From Chamaelirium japonicum (Eukaryota > Streptophyta > Magnoliopsida > Liliales > Melanthiaceae), in assembly GCA_947650365.1 (NCBI GenBank), contig OX393555.1:16480251-16544250 (forward strand): a stretch of DNA of 64,000 bases, read 5' to 3'. Below the pieces are notes generated by a model. It was not told the origin of the DNA, searched no databases, and saw only the letters and a program-made list of their open reading frames with translations. The position numbers and the translations under genes are program-made. Within the stretch, counting starts at the first letter, position 1. Every line of letters starts with the position of its first letter. Positions 1 through 30,133 of this stretch are shown here, piece after piece.

Positions 1-129
1 ACAGTAATAACCGGTTATGCTGTCCCGCGGGTTATCATACCACCGGTCCACTACAAGGTACAGGGGTCGGGTCGTCGGGGTGCTCGGGATTTATTTCCGC
101 GCAGGTCGCTCGGGCCGCTCGGTTGCTCC

Positions 130-370
130 TCTCTTTCGATGCGACGAGGCACCAGCACCAGCCGCACCACCAGCGATCCTCTCCTCCGCCGGGGCTAGGG
201 TTTGCATGAGTGGCGGCCGGCGGCACCAGCACCAGCCGCACCACCAGAGATCCTCTCCTCCGCCGAGGCTAGGGTTTGCAAGGGAGGGGACTGGCGGCAC
301 CAGCAGATATCCTTTCCTCTGCCGGGGCTAGGGTTTGCAAGGGAGGGGACTGACGGCACCACCACTCCTT
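130..370. repeat. GC-rich irregular tandem repeat upstream of the hAT gene
   Basis: Three diverged copies of a unit holding a run of cagccgcaccaccag-like sequence, a cctctcctccgcc block and ggctagggtttgca. The ggctagggtttgca block recurs at about 74 and then 59 bp spacing (it ends near 206, 280 and 339). The region is GC-rich and precedes the hAT transposase, so it may be subterminal repeat or 5' leader of that element. Reading frames across it are by-products of the repeat. Confidence 0.6.
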
Positions 371-582
371 CGATCCGCCTCTCTCGTCCACTCTGCCTCC
401 TCCAGTGACCCACTCCTCCGTCGAGGCTCTGGATTTTGGCCGACAGCAGCACTCTCCTCCGCCGGGGCTCAAGGTAAGAGGATACCCTCACGCCTTTCCT
501 TTTCGTACTCATCTTCTTCCTCTTTCCCTCATCTTCTTCCTTTGAGATCTTTTTCTTCCTTGTATGTGTGTGTCTGCATACC

Positions 583-690
583 CACAGCAGGCCGAAGCCT
601 CTTCCCTCGTGGCCTCGCCACAGCAGGCCGGAGCCTCTTCCCTCGTGGCCTCGCCACAGCAGGCCAGAGCCTCTTCCCTCGTGGCCTCGT
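583..690. repeat. 36-bp tandem repeat, three copies
   Basis: Three near-identical 36-bp units start at 583, 619 and 655, each beginning cacagcaggcc and ending with gtggcctcg. Because 36 is a multiple of three, the plus strand reads as a 12-residue proline-rich repeat (HSRPEPLPSWPR), but there is no gene context to support translation. It lies between the GC-rich block and the transposase start, so it is probably part of the hAT element leader. Confidence 0.75.
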
Positions 691-1066
691 CTCATTGCTA
701 CTTCTCTGTGTAGACTGTGTGTAGGCAAGCCCGACCTAGCAACGCCAGGACTTTTATTGAATTGCAGCCACCGCTTTTTAGCCCCAATTTCAACCTTTCA
801 GGTATGGATCAAAGCTTTGAATACATCAATTGTTGGTTTGTGTTGTTTTCTCCATCATTGTTATGCTCTTCACTCTTCAGTCTTCACTATAGAAGAATTA
901 GGCTTACATTTTGCAAGTTTTGTTTGACTGTATGTTTTCATCGCTGAATACTGCAGCGTGTGCTATGATGTTATCTAGTTGCAAGCAAAGTGGCAAATGA
1001 TTTTGTTTATTGCATCATCTTGTTTTTATTTATGGATAATGCTATTAAATTGTAGATTTTCGCAAA

Positions 1067-3224
1067 ATGCCTAGAGGAAGGGATCCCTTTTGGGAATATT
1101 TACAAGAAGAGGAGGGAAAGATTCGGTGTCTATTCTGCAAAGAGTTGTTTGTTGGTTCTATAACAAGGATGAAAATCCATCTATCAAAGATAACAGGGAG
1201 GGATGTCCGTGCATGTCCATCTGTACCTGATGGTGTTTGTGAAGCAGCAAAGAAATCTATAATTGAGATTGACTCAAGGAAGAAGCCTAAGGTATCAGAT
1301 TTTTTGAGGCCAACGTCATCAACACCATCATCAGTTGGTAGTTCAGGATCAATGACTACTTTTTGTAGTCCTTCAAGAGAAGGAGTGTCTGGCGTGCATC
1401 AACTAAAAATCAATGAGTTGATTAAAAAAAAAAAGAAACAGGTTGCCGACAATCTTATAGTGAAGGCTATGGTAGCAAATAACCTTTCCTTCAATCTACT
1501 AAGATCTAAAGAGTTCGAAGAAGCATTAGCTGCTGTTGCAATTGTTGGTCCTGGATATTTTCCCCCTAGCAGTGAGACAGCTAGAACGAAGATATTGGGA
1601 TATTGGAAAGGTGAAGTGGAAGAATATATCAAAACGATGAAAGAATCATGGGCGCATTCAGGATGCACCTTAATGTCAGATGGGTGGACTGACACAAGGA
1701 AGAGACCACATTTGAACCTATTGGTTACTTGCCCTAAGGAAACCGTTTTTCTGAAATCAGTATGCACGGTTGGAAGGAAGAAGGATGGAAACTTCATTGC
1801 AGACTTCATATGTTCCGGGATTGAAGAGGTGGGTCCAAACAATGTTGTGCAAGTGGTGTCGGATAATGCATCCAATTATGATGTAGCGGGAGCTATCATC
1901 GAAGAGAGATATCCACATATCTTCAAGACTTCATGTGCGGCACACTGTTTAGATCTTATTTTGGAGGAGATAGATGAATTGCCTCATGTGAAGCCTATTC
2001 TAGCATCTGCAAGAAAGATTGTAAAGTTCTGTTACAAGTATCAACATGTTTTGGATTTGATGAGGTTGCATACTCATGGTAGAGAGCTGAAAAGGCCAGG
2101 TGCAACTAGATTTGCAACCGAATTCCTATGTTTGAAATCAATCATCAAAGAAGAACAAGCACTTCGATTCATGGTCGCTTCGAATGAGTGGAGGTCTCTT
2201 CCCCAAAGCAAGATTGAAGGTGTAGTTATGCAAATGACAATCCAAGGTAGTGAATTTTGGTTAATTGGAAAGGAAATAATATGTAGTGTTGAACCTTTAG
2301 TGAGGGTGTTAAGGATGGTTGATGGTGATGGTTCCACAATGGGTTATTTATACGAAAGCATGGATCGTGCAAAAGAAGCAATCAAGGAAGTTTACAAAGG
2401 GGATGATGAGAAGTATATGCCTTATTGGAAAATCATTGATAAGAGGTGGAACAAGACATTACATAGCCCTCTACATGTCGTTGCTGGTTTTCTCAATCCT
2501 AGCTTGTTTGTTTCCAAATTGGTGAAAATGGATAGAGAAGTAAAAAGCGGATTTGAGAATGTTTTACAAAAGATGGTGCCGGGACCCGATGCGAGAAAAG
2601 CTTTTCTTACCGAGATCAAATTCTACCACCAAAAAGATCCAAAGATATTTGCACCTATGGCAATCGAGTCCTTGAGCATAGAGCATCCAAGTGCGTATTC
2701 TTTTTTTTACTATAGTTTTTTAAAGTTTGATTAGTTTGTTGCTTGGTTGTTTTTATAATTTGATAATTGGGATTTTGTATTTGTATGCATTGTGCTATAT
2801 AGGAGTTTGGGGGCACATGTGGGGAGATGAGGTTCCAACTCTTCAACAGTTGGCAATCAAATTGCATAGTCAACCATGTAGTGCTTCGGCATGCGAAAGG
2901 AATTGGAGTGCTTTTGATGCCGCACACACAAAGAAGAGGAACCGGTTGGAACCCAAGAAGCTACATGATTTGGTTTTCGTTCGAATGAACTTACATTTCA
3001 TGAAGACAACCAAAGATAAAGAAGCCAATGATTCTCAGCCGATCAATGTGGAGAACATATTGCCTTTCAAGGATGTGGAGGGGGAAGCCGATCTCAAAGA
3101 TGTCCAACTTTCTTCCGATGATGAGTCTGATGACATGGAATTCTTGGAGGATGAAGAGAATGAAGCAAGGGAGGATGATACTAGTTTGGCATTGGATGCT
3201 CTCGATGACATGATCGATGCTTAA
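1067..3224 (+). CDS. hAT superfamily transposase, two exons, open reading frame intact
   Basis: Exon 1 is 1067-2690 and exon 2 is 2803-3224, joined by a GT-AG intron (donor after catccaa, acceptor ctatatag). Together they give 681 codons with no internal stop. The N-terminus is a BED-type zinc finger: DPFWEY near residue 5, then CLFC with a later H and C spaced as in zf-BED. A DUF659-like block follows (LMSDGWTDTRKRPHLNLLV) and then the conserved VVSDNASNY and SCAAHCLDLILEEI motifs around the catalytic fold. Exon 2 holds the hAT C-terminal dimerisation motif (CERNWSAF then HTKKRNRLEPKKLHDLVFV) and ends in an acidic tail. The product is a nuclear DNA transposase. The start was chosen as the ATG directly before the BED domain; an acceptor-like ttgtag just upstream suggests a leader intron. 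No terminal inverted repeat or 8-bp duplication was confirmed, so element borders are unknown and a domesticated copy is not excluded. Confidence 0.92.
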
Positions 3225-4315
3225 TTTTTATTTTCTATTATATTTTGATGAGTGACAGTTAAACAAAGAACATCTTAAGTTTTGTAATATTTTATTTTGA
3301 GATGGCGTTATCAACTTAACATGATGTTAGTAACTTAGTATGTTACTTTATCATTTTGTTGTTGCTTTGTTGCTTACTTGCTTACTTGCATTTGGTAGTA
3401 ACTTTGTTAACTTTTCTTGCTTTCTTATCATCTTTAAATCACGTTCGAAATGTCTTAGTTGCTTAAATAGTTAAATGTAGGCCAAAACTTTGTTGATTTG
3501 TTGTTGTCGATCTATCATCTTTATATAAGTCATGTAAAAATGTCTTAGGTGCTTAAATGTAGGCTAAAAACTGAAATTTTGAAGGCCCCGAACTTTCCGA
3601 TTTTTTCCAAATTTTACCCTCGCCGATTAAAACCCGAACCCGTTTTTTTCCCCGACTTTTACCCGTTTTTTTCCCGAACTTTCCGATTTTCGCCGAACTT
3701 TTCCGAGTTTTTCCCTCGCCGACTTATTGCCGAACCCGAACTTTGTGACTATGGTTTCAAATGAGTTCTTTCTTTAAGTTGGGTTTCAAATGAGTTTTTC
3801 TTCATATAATGAGCATGGTTTGAAACAGTATAAGGGGCACTATTGTCCTTTTTCATTCTTGTCTTTATTGCAAAACATAACTTTTGGCCATGGACCCGAG
3901 CTCCAATTTGAACTTAGCGTGTCTTGCAAGTTGCAGCTCAAAAGGAAGTTGTAAAAAGGACTTTTCGGCGTTCGCGAACTCCCCCTTATTAAGACCAATA
4001 CGATAAATGTACTAAAACATCAAATTCGAGTAGGAAGTTTAAAAGGTGTAACAAATTAGAAATTTTAAGCCACTAAAACACAAATAAAAAAATAAAAATA
4101 CAAAAAGTTATTGGTCGGGGGATACAACCTAAAGAAAGAAAATATATTAACATGAAGTGTAAAAGTAATCAAACTGGAAGGGAGATCTTAACATAACATA
4201 ATTTTAGTGTTTAAGAATGGTAAAATACCATATAAACTTGATGTACAAGTAAATGTGTCATGTCCTTCTAGGTCAATTAAGAAACAGAATTAGATGTCAA
4301 GAGACCAAAAGATAC
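3225..4315. other. Region between the hAT gene and the last visible kanadaptin exon
   Basis: No gene was seen on either strand. Between about 3590 and 3740 there is a degenerate run of short repeats built from cccgaactttccga and ttttcccgac. This may be the subterminal repeat of the hAT element on its 3' side. The rest is AT-rich and without recognisable structure. It is probably part of an intron of the minus-strand kanadaptin gene. Confidence 0.5.
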
Positions 4316-24186
<19,871 letters not shown>

Positions 24187-24299
24187 GGTTTCAACAGGAT
24201 TTCAGCACAGGAGGAGGGAGGGAGGGAGGGAGGGAGGGCGGGGGGGAAAGGGAGAAGGGGAGTGGGCGACTGGGCGGAGGAGAGGGGGCATCCTCCCCC

Positions 24300-24308
24300 G
24301 CGGGAAAA
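24300..24308 (-). promoter_or_regulatory. Candidate E2F-type site upstream of the kanadaptin-like gene
   Basis: The plus strand reads gcgggaaaa, whose complement ttttcccgc matches the E2F consensus TTTSSCGC. It lies about 115 bp upstream of the start codon, beside a run of gggagggaggg. This is a sequence match only; short sites of this kind occur by chance. Confidence 0.25.
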
Positions 24309-24371
24309 TTTTCAGCACATCCTGCGTGCCATACAACCGCGGGGCCCACTGCGCCCAGAGCTGGAGAGTGT

Positions 24372-24556
24372 TTTTGTTCCAACCTCCTTACAGAGGTTGG
24401 AGCATCACCCTCTCTCTCAATGATTCATTTCAAAGGCATATATGTCATTTCCCACTATTCAACATGGTGAAATAACAACAAAAAAAAAAAAAACTGGAAA
24501 TGACCCAATGAGAGAGAGGGTGATGCTCCAACCTATGTAAGGAGGTTGGAACAAAA
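24372..24556. mobile_element. MITE with 50-60 bp terminal inverted repeats
   Basis: The left end reads ttttgttccaacctccttac and continues aggttggagcatcaccctctctctc. The right end is its complement, gagagagggtgatgctcc continuing to taaggaggttggaacaaaa. Only a few bases differ. The centre is an A-rich loop. It lies 186 bp upstream of the kanadaptin-like start codon, so it is within the promoter region. Confidence 0.85.
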
Positions 24557-24575
24557 TTGTTCTCTATGTGCTAGG

Positions 24576-25072
24576 TTTTACTCCTCTCCGCTGATGATCA
24601 TCTCCCCTATCGGTCGCTGATGATTTGGGGAGCGACATGTGACGATTTAATTATGAATGGCCACAATCTATGACCATGGGATAAACCGAAGAGAGGATGC
24701 CACCACCTTTGACCGCCTCCCACCACCTGTCGCCGTCAGACGGCCATCGTCCTCGCCGTCGCTGTCGGCAACCACCCGTGAAATAGCCGTCCACCACCCT
24801 TGCCAACCACCGACGGCGGAAGATGGTGGCCGGTGGTCTGCAGGAATGGTCACCGATGGTGATAGTGGCCGGTGGTCGGCGACAGCGGTGGCCAAAGGCA
24901 ACAGGGACGCTGCCCGGACGACGACGACAGGTGATGGGTGGTGGCATCCCCTAGGGTTCATCCCATGGCCATAGATAGTGGTCGTTGGTTTTCGGATTGC
25001 CACATGTAGCTTCCCAAATCGTCAGTGACCCATAGGGGAGACGATCATCTGTGGAGAGGAGTCGAACCCATT
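24576..25072. mobile_element. Mutator-like non-autonomous element with long TIRs (copy 1)
   Basis: The ends are inverted repeats of over 100 bp. The left has ctcctctcc, gatgatcatctcccctat, gatttggggag and gccaccacc in order. The right shows the same blocks reverse-complemented, ending ggagaggagtcgaaccc. The interior is GC-rich with ccgtcgccgac-like blocks. Flanks show a 9-bp near-duplication, tgtgctagg (24567-24575) and tgtactagg (25073-25081), which fits Mutator-type insertion. A second copy lies at 63027-63639. Open frames inside follow from the repeats. Confidence 0.75.
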
Positions 25073-25662
25073 TGTACTAGGGACTCGCAACCCCATGTCT
25101 CTTGGATCGCAGTATGCCTCGCAGTTGGTCAAGACTATCCCATTTGTATGTTCAAGTAGGCATTTTCGTTTACCAAAAGACCGGAAGAGATAGGCTGGAT
25201 TTTTGTGAGCACTGTCGGAACAGAAAAAAAAAAAAAAAAAAAGACTTAGTGATTGATCAACTAGCCTAAAGGATAGTCAGTTGCCAGGACAAAATTATAC
25301 CCAACTTATACCCGAAACCCGAACCAAAACCCGAAACCCAATTGGGTATGGACCTCTTCTAACCGAATGGGTATGGATAGGGTATGGACTCTACCATACC
25401 AGAATGGATATGGGTATGGATAGAGGTAGGGTCCGACCCAAGCCCGACCAATTGCCACCCCTAGTTCTACATCTCACCCAGCTTCTGTTTCTAGCCTTTT
25501 CTGCTCTTCGATCTCTGGTGATCCCCTTTTCTTTATCCTGCATCCTTTAATTTGGTAATTGCTGCTCTGTTTTTTTTTTTTCCCCTTTATTGTATGTTGA
25601 AGTGTATTTGCATCGTTAGAATTGGATTTGATGATCTGGACGAAGATTCAAGGGTTATAATT

Positions 25663-26089
25663 AGGGCTGGTAATGGATCGGGTCGCATCGTATCGTGTCA
25701 ACAACCCCTAAACCCAAGCCCGGCCCGTTTAACTAATCGTGTCTAGACCCTAAACTTACCCGATCCGTTTATAAACGAGTACACCCGTTTACATATCCAT
25801 TCTCTGATATATTTTTTTATTATTCTTATATTTCGCTGCAACTTTCCATTCATGAGTGTCATGATCACAGTCGTCCATTGTACCTAGCGCAAACCAATGA
25901 TCACATTGAACCTGGACGGTAGGCTAATTGGCCAAGTAATGCCGGGTAGACCAGACCCGACCCATTGAATCTTAAACGGGTCAGAAATAAAACCTGAACC
26001 CAACCCACTTACTAATTGGGTTAGTCGTGTCGACCTGTTTGCAATCCAAACCCGTTTAACCTAGAGTCGGGTCGTTTTGCGAGCCCTAC
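25663..26089. mobile_element. hAT-type non-autonomous element with 8-bp target duplication
   Basis: The element is flanked by the perfect direct repeat ttataatt (25655-25662 and 26090-26097). The left tip is agggctggtaatggatcggg and the right tip ends gggtcgttttgcgagccctac, so agggct is inverted at the two ends. The interior has repeated acccgtttaa and gacccgacccattgaat motifs like other plant hAT derivatives. No transposase. A related fragment, with a right end of the form caattgccacccctag, lies just to the left near 25270-25465. Confidence 0.75.
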
Positions 26090-26097
26090 TTATAATT

Positions 26098-27838
26098 GGT
26101 TATTGTCTTATTGATATGCAATTTGTTTAGCTCTTTATCACCAGATCAAAAACCAACCAACTGCAGTTTTGTATAGATGATAGCTCGTATCACCAGTTCT
26201 TGATCTCTGCCTAAACTGTCATCTTGATATTCGTTCCAGGTTGAGGGGATGCTGTGAAAAATGGTGAGAGGTTCTGCTGATGTTGCTACCCCCCCCCCCC
26301 CCCCCCCCGGCGAGACCATTGACGCGATAGCGGTGGGGGAACCTACTGCTGCTGCTGCTGATTACCAGGCAATGGATTTTCGGCTGCACCTACTCCTGGT
26401 GGACTGCCATGGTCATAACGGCTCTGCTCGTTACCGGTGCTGCGATATCCTTGATGTTTTCACATCTGGGACATAGGGGCCGGTATGATTTGTAGGAATT
26501 CATCCAACAAACTCGGATCTCAAGATGAATCGATTGGGATGAAGACAAACATAAATGTTGCCATGGGAGCGGATGCCGCGCACGTGAGAGAGATGGTGTG
26601 CGCGAGAGGCGATGCGAGTCGTGATCCTTCCGCTCCTTCACTTTAGTTCTCTATCCGGATCCTCAGAGATGATGGGATGCCTCTGAGAGAGAGAATAACG
26701 ATTAGGGTTGGAGAGGGGAACCAAGCCCAAGTATTTATTGAACCAAGCCCCCTATACTCAACCCATCGAAGAGTTAGAGTTAAACGGCTCAATCAACTTG
26801 CGCTCTACACATATAGACTAGCCCACACTCTAACTGAACCACACCCTTTGGCGGAAGTGCGACTTGAGACGATCTGACCCGGCCAAATCATGATCACACC
26901 AAAATAGGGTCCACGACACTGGTCAAGCCTTCAAGACGGTGTACATAACCTATTTAACTCATGTAGGCCCACTTAAAGGAAAAAAGTCTAACATGATCGT
27001 CATTGTGATTTTATACATGGTGACGATTACTTGCTTCGATGTAGGGATGACTTATGCTTATTTCTTTTTCTCTTTAGTTCCCTTGATCCCTCTCTCTTAT
27101 ATGAAAGACACATGTGTGAAAACTTGTCTTATGAATAGTAGTACATTCATTAGGGTACTTTGATCTACTAGGAGTGAGATCAAGGACGGAACCAGCATTT
27201 CATCTTGGACGAAGCCAAAGCGGGAAAGAAAAAACTGTCACTCATTCAAGAATGAGAAATATACTAAGATCCAAGATTAAATTAATACACAAAAAGTAAA
27301 ACTAACATATCTTGTGTACTGACAAAATATAAATAAAAAAAAAAGACACAAAATAATTGTTCCTTAATACATTTCAGCTCAACCGTCAATCAAATAGGAG
27401 AAGGCTCGGATAATTGCGTGGAGAGAGAGAGAGAGAGAATACAAAAGGTTTAATGTGGTTCGGCCAACGTCCACAGGTCTTGTATATAATATTATTAGAA
27501 TCCCCGGCTTACATAAATATAGAGGTGCAGCATAATAGAACCTTATTTGTGTAACTGATTGGTAAAATGGTTACAATAAATGGGATTTAGAGACGCCCAG
27601 CTAAATACTTGTGGGGAGCATCCGATTGAGCGCGCCTTTTTGGGGCGTGTGCTTCGAGATGGCGCCCCTGTATGTACCATAATATTATCATAAGGCTAGC
27701 CAATTAGCAATGGGGCACGTGGAAGCAGGAGAGTATATAGGCAGCCGACTATGGATGTCGATGGGGCCTGGTGCGATTCATCTGGTCGACCTAATTCGGT
27801 GGTCGCAAGTTAAAAATAGAACCGTTTGATCAAGTGCC
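26098..27838. other. Intergenic region left of the nested retroelements
   Basis: No gene was recognised. There is a run of about 20 C at 26289 and a short GA tract at 27419. From there to 27838 the sequence (containing ggtttaatgtggttcggcc) looks like a decayed LTR fragment, but no partner was found. An open frame at 26261-26476 spans the C run and has no recognisable domain. Confidence 0.5.
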
Positions 27839-28525
27839 TGTGGGTGCAAAATCTGGCTAACGCCCAACGGTAGAACCCGCAGCCTTGCCTGGGGCCCACG
27901 AGTCCAACGGTGGGACCCGCAGCCCTGCTTGGGGGCCACGAGTACGACGGTGGGACCCGCAGCCCTGCTTGGGGCCCACGAGTACGACGGTGGGACCCGC
28001 AGCCCTGCTTGGGGCTCACTTGCACTATCTAGGGTCTGACAAATGCCCCCGAGTATTTACCAAACACGAGATATTACTGAAAAATATTCATGGAATATTC
28101 CCTAAATAAACCAAACCTCTATAGATAGTAGACTCTTTAAATGACTCAAGATCCAAAGTTCTAGACCAGAAACCCACTTTCTGTTTTCCAGAGCTTTTTG
28201 AGTTTTTTGGTTTTCAGACTCCTTTTCCACCCTCTGATTACTTGTAAGAAGCACTCCTCGGCCTGTCGAGAGTAGCTTTACTGTTTATTTAAAGATAGTG
28301 GATTCAAAGGTTGCATCTTACCGCACAGAGATGTAGGCTTCGGCCGAACTCCGTTATCACATCCTGTGTTATCTTTTTCTCTACTTTTCTACTCTACAGT
28401 GCTTGTGTGACAGCCCAGTAAGTCACAACTCAACGCTTCGAAGCGCGCCACATCCCGAAGGGTCAAACCTTCAATCTACTGTTGGAGGAGGGTCAAGTAC
28501 GACAGCCATGAAATCCTCCCCCATA
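27839..28525 (+). repeat. 5' LTR of the outer element
   Basis: It begins tgtgggtgcaaaatctgg and ends near aatcctccccca/ta. Near its start, a subrepeat of about 40 bp (agt-acgacggtgggacccg and agccctgc) is present four times, against five in the 3' LTR, which explains the 39-bp length difference. The later part (cctcggcctgtcgagagtag and gaactccgttatcaca) resembles the same part of the inner element's LTR, so the two families are related. Confidence 0.85.
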
Positions 28526-28528
28526 GTT

Positions 28529-28545
28529 TGGCACCGTCTGTAGGA
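28529..28545 (+). promoter_or_regulatory. Primer-binding-site region of the outer element
   Basis: tggcaccgtctgtagga follows the 5' LTR after three bases. It is the same motif, with changes, as tggcgccgtctgtggga in the inner element. The motif is usual just after the 5' LTR in this Gypsy lineage. The primer tRNA was not determined. Confidence 0.6.
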
Positions 28546-28642
28546 TCCGTCCTATCAACTTGCAACTTACAAGCTTCCCAGATCCTTCGGTAACAGCTAC
28601 CGATCGCCCGAGCAATCTGTTTATTTCCATCGCTACACCTAA

Positions 28643-29377
28643 ATGGTGAAAACACCGATGGACCAGCCGGAGGAAAGCAGCATGCACCCAGATGCTCACA
28701 TCCAACGACTCGCTCAATGAGTTGTCGGTTTGCAACAAGCCAATACCCGAAATAATAACTCGCTATTAATTCAAGGGTCGCCCGTCGGTTGATCGCGCTG
28801 CGCAGGCTCAACCTCGACAATCACCTCAACTAGTTGACCAAATTCCTCAGCGCTTGAGGAAAGCCCATGTCCCTCCCAGTACCGGTGCTCAAGTGTCATA
28901 CCAAATCACAGCAGAGGACTTCCAACTCCTCACCCTCATAAAGCATAATACTGCTCTCATTGTGGAGAGCGACTCCCTTCGATAGATTGCCCTCAAAGCA
29001 GGAACTGACCTCCCACGGTCTGTCGCTGGCATCAAGGACGGAGCAAACGTCTACTAATCGATAGACCGATCTCCCGTTCCTTCCAGATGATCCGTCGTTG
29101 ACATCCCTCGATGTTCTCTCAAATCCTTCTCGAGAGAACCCTCGCCTATTCCTCCCAGGCCGACTGTCTGGGAGTGTCTAATGAGTCTGCTCACCATCTC
29201 AAGTCTCTCGGCTCCGAGTCATCCTCCGAGCCCTTCATCGTGAGGGATGTTCGGAATGATAGGCACCGCTCCAAAGTTCGGTAATATTACAAAGGCGATC
29301 GAACCCCAATCGGGCATCGAATGACGAGATGGACTCCAACGCCCTCTCTGCCTCCTCTTCGTCCGAGACGCCCCTCC
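28643..29377 (+). pseudogene. 5' part of the outer element gag, decayed
   Basis: An ATG at 28643 opens a frame beginning MVKTP, matching the MVKAS start of the inner gag, but it stops after 25 codons. Further on, a segment reads as YQITAEDFQLLTLIK, the counterpart of the inner YEISAADFQLLNLIK, so this is homologous gag with frameshifts and stops. The segment ends at the insertion point of the inner element. The target duplication cctcc is at 29373-29377. Confidence 0.75.
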
Positions 29378-29993
29378 TGTGGGTGCAAAAATTGTACCGG
29401 ACCAGATCAGAGCAGCATGGGTCCGCGCAACGGCCCAAATGGGTAAGCCCGCCTGGGCTCACATGGGCCCACTCTACGAGGCTCACAAATCAAGCCCTAC
29501 CCCTTATTGGGCCCGAACAACGGCCCAATAAGGGCCCAGCAAGGAGGCCCAGAACCAGTGCCACGTCATCAGCGCCACGTCATCACTGCCATATCGGGCA
29601 CGTGCCTACGCTACAAAAGGACCCCCAAGGCATCCAGGAAGGGGGTTGGTCATTCAATCAGAGGAGGAGAGGATCCAGAGCCAGAGTCAGAGCCCTCTAT
29701 TCTCCCCACCTTGTTCTCTTCTAGTTGCTCCGCGCAACCCCACTGTACGAAGCTTCTCTCGGCCTGTCGAGAGAACGCTCACCCTTTAAATTCAAATTAT
29801 AGTGAAGATCAGGTGGCACCTCTCGCCCGGAGACGTAGGTCGTAAGACCGAACTCCGTCACCAATCCTTGTGTCATCGCTCTTTATTCTCTCTATCTATG
29901 CTCCCATCTCTCTAACTCTACAAACAATCCAATTCAATCAAGGCTGTGGGGGCGGGATTCTCGATCAAGGCAGCTCGAAAATTTCTCCCCACA
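29378..29993 (+). repeat. 5' LTR of the inner element
   Basis: 616 bp from tgtgggtgcaaaa to ttctccccaca. It carries a tandem gccacgtcatc pair near 29560 and a TATA-like ctacaaaagg at about 29611. It ends in CA before the primer-binding region. The frame that seems to open gag at 29870 starts inside this LTR and is not the natural start. Confidence 0.95.
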
Positions 29994-29998
29994 ATCTT

Positions 29999-30015
29999 TG
30001 GCGCCGTCTGTGGGA
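29999..30015 (+). promoter_or_regulatory. Primer binding site region of the inner element
   Basis: tggcgccgtctgtggga begins five bases after the 5' LTR. Its first eight bases match the tRNA-Asp-type primer site seen in many plant Gypsy elements. The remainder diverges, so the exact primer tRNA is open. Confidence 0.7.
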
Positions 30016-30133
30016 TATCGTTAGAGGTCTTACCCACACCTCTACCGACTCCTATTCAACTTGTGGTGACGAGCCACAAGTCCTCCTCCAAATCAACCTC
30101 AACGCCTTCATCACGCCAACATCAACACGCTCG

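Noticed and set aside
26261-26476. Possible small protein with a proline run
   Set aside because: It depends on a 20-C homopolymer, has no domain and no supporting splice or neighbour evidence.
29870-30133. Upstream extension of the gag frame starting inside the 5' LTR
   Set aside because: This part overlaps the LTR and primer-binding site, and the related outer gag starts at the equivalent of 30134.
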